Positions 1-5,751 are shown, counted from the first letter of the stretch. The stretch is 5,891 bases of DNA from Rickettsiales bacterium (GCA_031259365.1 JAIRLP010000079.1:1-5891); one strand, 5' to 3'. Made by a program: numbers and translations. The notes: generated by a model not told the origin, from the letters alone.

Positions 1-9
1 GTCTTGATA

Positions 10-267
10 TTACGCTGCTGGTTTTGCTGCTGCCGGTTTAGCATGAGCTTCGATGTATTTTACAGCATCGCCAACAGTTGCCATTTTACCTGCTTCTTCG
101 TCTGGAATTGTGATGCCGAATTCTTTTTCAACTTCCATCACGAATTCTACAACATCCAAAGAGTCTGCGCCCAAGTCATTAACGAAAGCTGATTTCATTT
201 CCACTTTACCCGCTTCTACGCCTAACTTGTCTACTACGATTGATTTAACTTTATCAAAAACTGACAT
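10..267 (-). CDS. acpP: Acyl carrier protein
   Basis: Acyl carrier protein of type II fatty acid synthesis: the cytosolic carrier that holds growing acyl chains on a 4'-phosphopantetheine arm. The 85-residue product has the helix I start MSVFDKVKSIV and the DLGADSLDVVEFVMEVEKEF block, with the phosphopantetheine-attachment serine at Ser36 in the DSL motif, followed by the acidic helix II-III region (IPDEEAGKMATVGDAVKYI). The Ala/Lys/Pro-rich tail (AKPAAAKPAA) is a little longer than in E. coli ACP. The reading frame extends upstream to 333, but the ATG at 267 is chosen because AAGGA (278-274) lies 6 nt before it and the protein then begins as the family does. The neighbour upstream is not fabG but an integrase-like gene, so acpP probably uses its own promoter. 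Any fabF downstream would lie outside the window. Confidence 0.97.
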   Translation of the reverse strand: MSVFDKVKSIVVDKLGVEAGKVEMKSAFVNDLGADSLDVVEFVMEVEKEFGITIPDEEAGKMATVGDAVKYIEAHAKPAAAKPAA

Positions 268-298
268 TTTTAATCCTTTGTTTTGGTTAAATTTGTAA

Positions 299-312
299 GC
301 CCGTCCGCGGGC
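299..312 (-). other. GC-rich leader hairpin upstream of acpP
   Basis: GCCCG-CGGA-CGGGC forms a perfect 5-bp GC stem with a 4-nt loop in the predicted acpP leader, 31 nt before the ATG. No T-run follows it on the minus strand, so it is not a classical terminator. It stands out in an otherwise AT-rich leader and may stabilise the abundant acpP mRNA; that role is inferred. Confidence 0.35.
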
Positions 313-325
313 GTCAATACTCCAA

Positions 326-352
326 ATTATCATTTCCTGAGATAGGTGTCAA
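326..352 (-). promoter_or_regulatory. Possible second acpP promoter (P2)
   Basis: A perfect -35 hexamer TTGACA (352-347) is followed after a short 15-bp spacer by GATAAT (331-326). It lies just downstream of P1, overlapping its start-site region, so acpP may have tandem promoters. The short spacer makes this weaker than P1. Confidence 0.3.
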
Positions 353-355
353 GAA

Positions 356-385
356 ATTATAACAAACGATAACAAATGTTGACAA
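356..385 (-). promoter_or_regulatory. Probable acpP promoter (P1)
   Basis: On the minus strand TTGTCA (385-380) and TATAAT (361-356) are separated by 18 bp, and TG sits one base before the -10, giving an extended -10. Transcription would start near 349 and leave a leader of about 80 nt before acpP. This is a sigma70-type match read by eye. No experimental support is available. Confidence 0.6.
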
Positions 386-391
386 AAAGCA

Positions 392-419
392 GATCATAAA
401 AGTGAAACGAATTATGATC
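392..419. promoter_or_regulatory. Perfect 8-bp dyad upstream of the acpP promoter, possible operator
   Basis: GATCATAA (392-399) and TTATGATC (412-419) are exact inverted copies around a 12-bp spacer, with half-site centres 20 bp apart, close to two helical turns. The site starts 7 bp upstream of the P1 -35 hexamer and lies in the noncoding gap after the integrase-like gene. It could bind a dimeric regulator of acpP. It could also be a hairpin ending the integrase transcript, but no T-run follows on the minus strand. Confidence 0.35.
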
Positions 420-481
420 GTTGTGTTTGCCGCGAAGACGCAGTCAAGCGACCAACCAACATCACAAAAATATGCCTACAT

Positions 482-1480
482 TCACATAATTATACTATCA
501 ATTAAATTATTCATATTCATTCGGAAAGATTCCCTATCGGCGTGCCACGTCAGCTGTCTTGTCAGGTATTTATACACATCGTCCATTGTTAAATTTGGTA
601 TCTTGGCGCGCATCGCGATCGCCTTCCATGCCATACGTGGATCTGTTAAATGTCGCCCGCCGCGACCTGGGAAAACCCACTTTCCATCCTGTGGCAAATC
701 TTGTAACAAGACAACTGCGGCATCGGACAAAGGACGTCCTTTCCATGTATAATGATTAAAATCCAAATCGCGCCAGGTCATCGAAAATATTTTTGATTTA
801 GGTGCAAAGCCATAAATCAGCATTAAAAAAGCCGCACGTAAATTCCGAGATTTTTCCTTGTTAATCGCACTTAGTAATCTATCAAATCCAGATTTGGTCA
901 ATGGACGCACGCGACGCTGTTCTTTTATCTTAGGGACGTTTGCAGCAGGATTGCTGGTGATATATCCGCCATCAACGGCAAAATTAAAAATACTGTGCAA
1001 CAGTTCATGCACACGATTACGAACGGCTGCGCCTTGGATATTGGCCAATGTTTCTGATACATCCAGCGTTGTAATATCCTGAACACTCTTATCAAACAGC
1101 GGGGATAAATGTTTAATCATTGAACGAACCAATTTTGCCTTCGATTCGTCACTGCGACGTACTTTCTTAACCAGATAAACGTCTGCTATTTTGCGAAATC
1201 CTGTTTTTTTCCGATGCAGCTTTGGCTTTTCACTGGCAGATTTCAAAACATCATTGACACGATCGCGGGCATCAGAAATTTCTATATCCGGATATTTACC
1301 AATAATAATACGCTTGTCTTTGCCATTGACTCGTTTGCGAACAAAGAAGCTTTTGACACCACGATTGGTGACATACATGCGCAAGCGGGGCTCGGCCGTA
1401 TCTTGGACCACATCAAAGCCAGTACTTGGTATTGGCAAGTTATTCAAAATATACGGATTAAATAGAAACTGGCGCGCCAT
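482..1480 (-). CDS. Degenerate tyrosine-recombinase/integrase-like protein
   Basis: 332-residue protein related to phage/island integrases with an arm-type (DUF4102-like) DNA-binding domain. Residues about 24-80 fit that domain (QDTAEPRLRMYVTNRGVKSF, then RVNGKDKRIIIGKYPDIEISDAR). About 95-185 fit the SAM-like core-binding domain, and 195-332 a shortened catalytic domain. Catalytic residues appear lost. Where families have GARRSE, this has FAPKSK (Pro227 in place of the first Arg). The usual HDLRR box is DDVYK (Asp300 and Tyr303 in place of His and Arg). The protein ends before the expected C-terminal Tyr segment. The frame is nonetheless open for 1 kb. No Shine-Dalgarno precedes the ATG; the heptamer array abuts it, so the native start region may have been displaced. 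It is probably inactive as a recombinase, either decaying or kept as a DNA-binding protein. Confidence 0.75.
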   Translation of the reverse strand: MARQFLFNPYILNNLPIPSTGFDVVQDTAEPRLRMYVTNRGVKSFFVRKRVNGKDKRIIIGKYPDIEISDARDRVNDVLKSASEKPKLHRKKTGFRKIADVYLVKKVRRSDESKAKLVRSMIKHLSPLFDKSVQDITTLDVSETLANIQGAAVRNRVHELLHSIFNFAVDGGYITSNPAANVPKIKEQRRVRPLTKSGFDRLLSAINKEKSRNLRAAFLMLIYGFAPKSKIFSMTWRDLDFNHYTWKGRPLSDAAVVLLQDLPQDGKWVFPGRGGRHLTDPRMAWKAIAMRAKIPNLTMDDVYKYLTRQLTWHADRESFRMNMNNLIDSIIM

Positions 1481-1484
1481 ATTG

Positions 1485-1512
1485 AATTAGAAATTATTAA
1501 TTAGCAATTAGT
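1485..1512 (+). repeat. Left heptamer array, inverted copy of the right array
   Basis: Four consecutive heptamers of the form AATTAGN: AATTAGA, AATTATT, AATTAGC, AATTAGT. The first 26 bases match the reverse complement of 1890-1915 at 24 positions. The array lies between the four-helix-bundle stop codon (1522) and the integrase start codon (1480). Confidence 0.8.
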
Positions 1513-1521
1513 AGTGCTTAT

Positions 1522-1887
1522 CTAATTATTAACTTTCCCTGATTTTGTTGTCTTAGTTATTTTTGACAGCAATTTAACCAATCCTATGGAATCTTGATAT
1601 ATGCTATCGAATTCTTTTTCAGATATATACTTTGTATCTTTCAACAACTCCAGCCAAAATATAGTTTCATGCGATTCCTTGAAAGCAATATAGACTTTTG
1701 CAAGAAAATCATTTCTGCTGATTCCGCACACTGCTTCTGACAAGTTGGCCCCAATACCTGTCCCTGATCCAAGCAACTGTTTTGAAAGCACATATTCTTT
1801 CTTTTCTTCGCACAAATACTTATATAAATTCACCACCCTAATTGCAAAAAGCTTACTCTTTTCAAGAACAACATTATCTCTCGTCAT
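1522..1887 (-). CDS. Four-helix-bundle protein of the S23 / 23S rRNA intervening-sequence family
   Basis: 121-residue protein that matches the S23/IVS four-helix-bundle family along its whole length. It has an N-terminal helix with EKSKLFAIRVVNLYKYL (9-25) and the signature QLLGSGTGIGANLSEA (37-52; the family usually has LLRSGTSIGANI.EA, so Arg is Gly here). NDFLAKVYIAFKESHETIFWLELL (59-82) and a last helix IGLVKLLSKITKTTK follow. Such proteins form pentameric barrels, are encoded in some 23S rRNA intervening sequences, and resemble the Avd accessory protein of diversity-generating retroelements. No reverse transcriptase or variable repeat is present here. The ATG at 1887 is supported by AGGA 6 nt upstream, inside the heptamer array. 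It stops at TAG 41 bp before the integrase-like gene. The molecular role is unknown. Confidence 0.92.
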   Translation of the reverse strand: MTRDNVVLEKSKLFAIRVVNLYKYLCEEKKEYVLSKQLLGSGTGIGANLSEAVCGISRNDFLAKVYIAFKESHETIFWLELLKDTKYISEKEFDSIYQDSIGLVKLLSKITKTTKSGKVNN

Positions 1888-1922
1888 ATTAATTCCTAAT
1901 TACTAATTTCTAATTACTCATT
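1888..1922 (-). repeat. Right heptamer array, inverted copy of the left array
   Basis: Read on the minus strand from 1922: AATGAGT, AATTAGA, AATTAGT, AATTAGG, AATTAAT, then directly the ATG of the four-helix-bundle gene. The first unit overlaps the lepA stop codon by two bases. The G that differs from the left copy turns AGCA into AGGA, which serves as the Shine-Dalgarno 6 nt before that ATG. Confidence 0.8.
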
Positions 1923-3711
1923 AACCAACTTTCAATGCATTGATAAATGCGCTTTGCGGTATTTCAACGTTGCCGAATGTACGCATACGTTTTTTACCTT
2001 CTTTCTGCTTTTCCAACAATTTACGCTTGCGCGAAATATCCCCGCCATAACATTTTGCAGTAACATCTTTGCGAAACGCGGCAATCGTTTCACGGGCAAT
2101 GATCTTGCCACCGATTGCGGCCTGTAATGGGATTTTAAATTGATGCTTTGGAATCAGATCTTTTAATTTTTCAACAATCTGGCGTCCGCGTTTTTCAGCA
2201 AAGCTGCGATGGCACAAGAAAGACAACGGTTCAACATTATCTTCATTGACCAAGATTGATACCTTGACCAAATCTGCCGGCTGATAACCATGCATTACAT
2301 AGTCAAATGAAGCATAACCTGATGACAGAGATTTTACGCGGTCATAAAAATCAAATACGATTTCACTTAACGGCAATTGATAAACCAATACAGCGCGACC
2401 ACCGATATAAGAAATATTTTCTTGGACGCCACGACGTTCAGAACAAAGCGCCATAATGCCACCCATATACTTTTCTGGCAGCATAATCGTTGCGCGAACA
2501 ATAGGCTCGAAGATCGACATTATTTGCATTGGATCTGGCATATCTGCCGGATTTTCCAGATCAATGCGATCACCATTACGCATTTCCATCTTGTACAAAA
2601 CGGATGGAACTGTATTAATTAAAGATAAGCCGAATTCACGAGATAAACGTTCGCTGATAATTTCCATATGCAGCAAACCCAAGAACCCACAACGCAAACC
2701 AAATCCCAGCGCAGAAGACTTTTCTGTGGTGAAAACAAATGACGCGTCATTCAATGCCAATTTTTCGGCACCTTCGCGCAGATCTGGATAATCATCCGCC
2801 TCGACCGGAAAGAATGATGAAAACACGACCGGGATAGACGGCTTGAACCCGGGCAAAGTTTCAACTGTTGCGCGGGCATCCGTAATGGTATCACCAACCT
2901 TGCAATCGTGAATTGTCTTCATCCCTGTGATGATAAAGCCCATTTCACCGGCTTCTAATCCATCAGTATTAACCATTTTTGGTGTAAAGTAACCGATCTT
3001 GTCGACAACGTATTCTGCGCCGGTCGCCATAAATTTGATTTTTTGACCGCGTTTCAGATTTCCATCAAAGACACGAACCAAGATAACCACGCCCAAATAC
3101 GAATCGTACCAACTGTCTACCAACAGCGCACGCGTTTCAGCATTTGGATCGCCATGTGGTGATGGTAATTTATTAACGATTTCTTCCAATAATTCTGGAA
3201 CGCCTTCGCCTGTTTTACCCGAAACACAAAGGGCATCCGTCGCATCCATCCCAATAACATCTGAAATTTGTTCGCGCGCGCCCGCCACATCAGACGATGG
3301 CAAATCGATTTTATTCAACACCGGCAACATTTCCAAATCATTGTCCAATGCCAGATAAGCATTCGCCAATGTCTGAGCCTGGACCCCTTGGGTTGCGTCA
3401 ACCAACACCAGCGCCCCTTCACAAGCCGCCAAGCTGCGCGATACTTCATAAGTAAAGTCCACATGCCCTGGCGTATCCATCAAGTTCAGTTGATAAGCTT
3501 CACCATTCTTGGCCTTGTATTCCAGGCGCACAGTCTGAGCCTTGATCGTAATACCGCGTTCACGTTCGATATCCATCGAATCCAAAACCTGAGTTTTCAT
3601 TTCACGTGATTCCAGACCGCCAGTATATTCAATCAAACGATCAGACAGTGTTGATTTTCCGTGGTCAATATGGGCGACGATTGCAAAATTTCTGATATTT
3701 TTCTGAGACAT
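1921..3711 (-). CDS. lepA: Elongation factor 4, ribosome back-translocase GTPase
   Basis: Full-length LepA/EF4 (596 residues, close to the usual 600), a cytosolic translational GTPase that binds the ribosome and is linked to back-translocation and assembly. The GTPase domain is complete: P-loop AHIDHGKS (13-20), switch I ERGITIKAQT (51-60), DTPGH (79-83), NKID (133-136) and SGKTG (164-168). EF-G-like domains II, III and V follow. The family-specific C-terminal domain is intact, with YGGDISRKRKLLEKQKEGKKR and NVEIPQSAFINALKV near the end. The start MSQKNIRNFAIVAHIDHGKS is the normal family start, although the ribosome binding site is weak (AATAATAAAG directly before ATG). The TAA stop borders the heptamer array, so the unit downstream appears inserted without damaging the protein. 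I see no convincing terminator after it and no clear promoter before it. Confidence 0.98.
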   Translation of the reverse strand: MSQKNIRNFAIVAHIDHGKSTLSDRLIEYTGGLESREMKTQVLDSMDIERERGITIKAQTVRLEYKAKNGEAYQLNLMDTPGHVDFTYEVSRSLAACEGALVLVDATQGVQAQTLANAYLALDNDLEMLPVLNKIDLPSSDVAGAREQISDVIGMDATDALCVSGKTGEGVPELLEEIVNKLPSPHGDPNAETRALLVDSWYDSYLGVVILVRVFDGNLKRGQKIKFMATGAEYVVDKIGYFTPKMVNTDGLEAGEMGFIITGMKTIHDCKVGDTITDARATVETLPGFKPSIPVVFSSFFPVEADDYPDLREGAEKLALNDASFVFTTEKSSALGFGLRCGFLGLLHMEIISERLSREFGLSLINTVPSVLYKMEMRNGDRIDLENPADMPDPMQIMSIFEPIVRATIMLPEKYMGGIMALCSERRGVQENISYIGGRAVLVYQLPLSEIVFDFYDRVKSLSSGYASFDYVMHGYQPADLVKVSILVNEDNVEPLSFLCHRSFAEKRGRQIVEKLKDLIPKHQFKIPLQAAIGGKIIARETIAAFRKDVTAKCYGGDISRKRKLLEKQKEGKKRMRTFGNVEIPQSAFINALKVG

Positions 3712-3898
3712 CTTTATTATTCTAACATTCTATATTTATGGGTACGCAATTATTTAAAAAATGATTTATGCATGATGATTGCGAAGTTTTCACCAACGGG
3801 AATGTACAAAACGTACATGACCAAAGGTAAGAACAAGCAAGCGACCACAGAAATCATTTTTATGCGGCAATGGTAACCTAGCATTACACAATTTGCAA

Positions 3899-3927
3899 TT
3901 GATTTTTTTGCATATTTTTGGTATAAT
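3899..3927 (+). promoter_or_regulatory. Plus-strand sigma70-type promoter upstream of the RNNNPGN gene
   Basis: TTGATT (3899-3904), a 17-bp spacer and a perfect TATAAT (3922-3927), with TG one base before the -10 (extended -10). Start of transcription is expected near 3934. It is the best promoter match on the plus strand and points at the frameshifted gene at 3990. The rest of the intergenic stretch 3712-3898 holds no other gene I can support. Confidence 0.65.
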
Positions 3928-3938
3928 GCGGCGGTGAA

Positions 3939-3968
3939 AGGCACGGATTTATTCCGGCCTATTTTTTT
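3939..3968 (+). terminator. Terminator-like hairpin with T-tract just after the promoter
   Basis: AGGC (bulged A) CGGA-TTTAT-TCCG-GCCT gives an 8-bp stem with one bulge, followed by A and seven T. This is the shape of an intrinsic terminator, yet it begins about 5 nt after the predicted start site and 50 nt before the ATG. It might attenuate the downstream gene or end a very short RNA. There is no plus-strand gene upstream for it to terminate. Confidence 0.5.
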
Positions 3969-3989
3969 ATTTACCCCAAGGAAATTATC

Positions 3990-4343
3990 ATGAACAAAGG
4001 AAGTTTATCTTTTCGAAACAATAACCCAGGCAACTTACGATTCGGCGCATTTGCAATCCGTTATGGCGCCACACACGAATCGGGGGATTTGCTGTATTCC
4101 CAAATTACGATACGGGATTTGCCGCATTGTGCGCATTGTTACGCTGTCAAAGTTATTGTAATTTGAATTTGTATGATGCAATGCATCGATATGCCCCAAC
4201 ATCTGAAAACCATACGGAAAATTATGTCACGTTTTTGGAACGCGAAACCGGTGTTACCCGCGATACGATCTTAAAAGACATCCAGACCCAGCCAGTTGGC
4301 ACGTGCCATTCAAAAATTTGAAGGCTGGATTGAAGGTGACTAA
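3990..4343 (+). pseudogene. Frameshifted RNNNPGNLR-motif phage-type structural (P5-like) protein
   Basis: The gene starts at ATG 3990, with AAGGA (3978-3982) 7 nt upstream, and encodes the family hallmark RNNNPGNLRFG near its N-terminus. After ATHESG the frame is lost at a run of five G (4082-4086). The sensible continuation GFAVFPNYDTGFAALCALLR, then YAPTSENHTENYVTFLERETGV, lies in another frame up to about 4285. Near ACCCAGCC (4287-4293) a second shift returns to the first frame, giving LARAIQKFEGWIEGD and TAA at 4341. Reconstructed length is about 117 residues. Small proteins with this motif are often annotated as phage structural or lysozyme-like; I infer a phage-derived origin but not a precise function. 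It has its own promoter and converges with the GNAT cluster, ending 2 bp from its last stop codon. Indel errors in the assembly could also explain the two shifts. Confidence 0.7.
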
Positions 4344-4345
4344 AA

Positions 4346-4809
4346 TTATCTTTGGATTTTTTCTGTTTCCAGAACTTTTGTCAGAATTCTACCCTGACCC
4401 AAAAATCCATCCATTTTATAAAATTCGATTGTTCTTGCGCTAGATTCCCTGGTCAATTCTATTTGTGAAACCCCAAGCAAAGTAACATATTTGGTATATG
4501 CCACCACAAGACCCCGCCCAATCCCCAAACCTTGGAATCTTTTATCTACATAAAACCAATCGATCTTTGCAACATTGGGCACCAAGCGGTTGCTTTCCAT
4601 ATTAATTTCACCTTCAATTTGCCCAGTAATAGAACCGCGCATTTGCTGATCAACGATATCGGCAAACATTATTCCATTTTTTCATTAATATCAGATTGAA
4701 TGGAACGACAAATTTCTGGTGTTACATTCAAAGCATGCGCAGAATGGTCTGCCACAATGCAACAATGGTCGCGAATCCTTTCTGTAGCAAATCTAATACG
4801 CTGTATCAT
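4346..4809 (-). pseudogene. GNAT acetyltransferase split by a single-base frameshift (third GNAT of the cluster)
   Basis: The part from 4669 to 4346 (107 residues) carries the GNAT acetyl-CoA-binding core: KIDWFYVDKRFQGLGIGRGL (35-54, the Q-x-x-G-x-G loop), the following helix and FYKMDGF near the end. On its own it lacks the N-terminal third. That third is present upstream: ATG at 4809 opens a 46-codon frame (MIQRIRFATERIRDHCC...) ending in TAA at 4671-4669. Adding one A to the A6 tract (4682-4677) joins the two into a 154-residue protein. Across the joint DINEKNGIMF...MRGSITG lines up with DVNQNAHWLF...LRGFVKG of the neighbouring GNAT, which has 155 residues. The start lies 16 bp after the neighbour's stop. 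It is inactive if truly frameshifted, unless slippage on the A tract restores the frame. The substrate is unknown. Confidence 0.75.
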
Positions 4810-4825
4810 TTTTATTATCTCGATG

Positions 4826-5293
4826 TTATTTTACCAGACTTTTACCAATTAAATGGTGCCAACCTATGGTTTCAAAACCAAACTTCTTAAAGAACTTTTT
4901 TAATGGTTTACTGTTGGATAGATAACCAAACAGACTGGCCATATTTTGTGATCTCGCATGGTCTTTATATGCTTTTATCAAACCGGCACCTATACCTTGT
5001 CGTTGATATTTTTTATCTACATACAACCATTCCATTTCGCAACTTGGACCTTCCGGCAAATCTTCAACATAGCGCGGATATTGTTCTGGATGACCTTTGA
5101 CAAAGCCGCGCAACTCTTCCTGAGCTGTATAAGTAAATAACCAATGGGCATTTTGATTTACATCTTTTTGAATGTTATTTTTGACTTCTTCGGCCTCGGC
5201 AATATTTGCAGCAGAATCCCCAGCCAAACCGGCGCATTCTGCTTTCAGTTTATCGGATACAAATAAAACTTGCTGGATATTATAATCTTTCAT
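4826..5293 (-). CDS. GNAT-family N-acetyltransferase (second of the cluster)
   Basis: 155-residue GNAT acetyltransferase, predicted to move an acetyl group from acetyl-CoA to an unknown amine. Beta-strand 4 and the pyrophosphate-binding loop are clear: CEMEWLYVDKKYQRQGIGAGL (85-105), with the Q-R-Q-G-I-G-A loop at 97-103. They are followed by the helix IKAYKDHARSQN and the C-terminal strand region FFKKFGFETIGWHH (134-147). The N-terminal 80 residues are specific to this small family. A GTG start at 5335 is possible but would overlap the preceding gene. The ATG at 5293 is preferred: it has AAGG 8 nt upstream, leaves a 13-bp gap to the preceding gene and gives a length equal to the restored third GNAT. 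There is no signal peptide, so it is cytosolic. Confidence 0.88.
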   Translation of the reverse strand: MKDYNIQQVLFVSDKLKAECAGLAGDSAANIAEAEEVKNNIQKDVNQNAHWLFTYTAQEELRGFVKGHPEQYPRYVEDLPEGPSCEMEWLYVDKKYQRQGIGAGLIKAYKDHARSQNMASLFGYLSNSKPLKKFFKKFGFETIGWHHLIGKSLVK

Positions 5294-5306
5294 CGCTGTC
5301 GCCTTG

Positions 5307-5720
5307 TTATGACGATTTTTGATTTGTATTATCACAAAGTCTTTTTATCAATAGATTCTTTTGACCGATAAATTTAAAACCGTGCCTTGAATAAAAACTT
5401 ATTGCTTGCCAAGTGCGCGCAGACTTCACATGAATTTCTTGAACATTTTTATCTTTTGCATATTCTATGTAAGTCAATAACAAGCCAGACCCGATTCCTT
5501 GTCTTTGCAATTTTGAATCAACATCCATAAAATCAATCTTCATTATTTGCCGACTTTCAAAATGGCCAGATATTTGCGCCAAACATTTCCCTTTCTTAGA
5601 TAAAGTATAAGATATAGACCGAGGGCATTTATCCAAGCCAAGACTTTCACTTAAGACAAAGTTTGGTTTGGCATTGTTTAATGCCTTTATTAAATTTTTA
5701 AAGCGGTGCATTATTTTCAT
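5307..5720 (-). CDS. GNAT-family N-acetyltransferase (first of the cluster)
   Basis: 137-residue GNAT acetyltransferase from the ATG at 5720; another ATG at 5711 is possible. KIDFMDVDSKLQRQGIGSGL (61-80) contains the acetyl-CoA loop Q-R-Q-G-I-G-S, followed by TYIEYAKDKNV, VKSARTWQAISFYSRHGFKFIG and a short tail. It shares the pattern VD-K/S-x-x-Q-x-x-G-I-G-x-G-L with the next two genes and so is their paralog, but its N-terminal part is shorter and hardly alignable by eye. The frame is open back to a TTG at 5774, but that codon lies in the predicted -35 box, so the internal ATG with a weak AGG 8 nt upstream is chosen. It leads the probable three-gene operon. The substrate cannot be deduced. 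Confidence 0.85.
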   Translation of the reverse strand: MKIMHRFKNLIKALNNAKPNFVLSESLGLDKCPRSISYTLSKKGKCLAQISGHFESRQIMKIDFMDVDSKLQRQGIGSGLLLTYIEYAKDKNVQEIHVKSARTWQAISFYSRHGFKFIGQKNLLIKRLCDNTNQKSS

Positions 5721-5726
5721 AACAAA

Positions 5727-5751
5727 AACCTGTGTTTTGCAAATACAGGTT
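5727..5751. promoter_or_regulatory. Dyad overlapping the -10 and start site of the GNAT promoter, possible operator
   Basis: AACCTGT (5727-5733) and ACAGGTT (5745-5751) are exact 7-bp inverted copies around 11 bp. One half overlaps the predicted -10 and the other lies just before the ATG, where a repressor could block transcription. In the RNA it could also form a hairpin that holds the AGG of the ribosome binding site. The spacing does not fit the CTGT-N8-ACAG LexA box of enterobacteria. Confidence 0.4.

Larger units (their letters stand above)
1485..1922 (-). mobile_element. Putative small mobile unit: four-helix-bundle gene within inverted heptamer arrays
   Basis: About 440 bp carrying a single gene, with inverted heptamer arrays at both ends and no transposase inside. 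It is visibly more AT-rich than lepA and occupies exactly the space between the lepA stop codon and the integrase-like start codon. S23-type four-helix-bundle genes are known inside 23S rRNA intervening sequences, whose ends are complementary. A free-standing unit with complementary ends is therefore a reasonable inference, but mobility is not shown by one copy. Confidence 0.4.

Noticed and set aside
268..333. Upstream extension of acpP to an ATG at 333
   Set aside because: The ATG at 267 has a good Shine-Dalgarno and gives the normal ACP N-terminus; the extension covers the leader hairpin.
482..1480. Reassignment of TGA to Trp (integrase-like gene ends with TGA)
   Set aside because: Reading through gives only two more codons before TAG, and Trp is TGG in the intact genes.
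1522..1887. Diversity-generating retroelement (Avd accessory protein)
   Set aside because: No reverse transcriptase, template repeat or variable repeat is present in the window; the protein is closer to the S23/IVS type.
1485..1922. CRISPR array
   Set aside because: The repeats are 7-bp direct units without spacers, in two inverted blocks around a gene.
4826..5720. GNAT genes as toxins of a GNAT/RHH toxin-antitoxin pair
   Set aside because: No small ribbon-helix-helix (DUF1778-type) antitoxin frame lies beside any of the three; the neighbours are other GNATs.
5727..5751. LexA/SOS box
   Set aside because: Spacing is CTGT-N11-ACAG rather than CTGT-N8-ACAG, and alphaproteobacterial LexA sites are usually GTTC-N7-GTTC.
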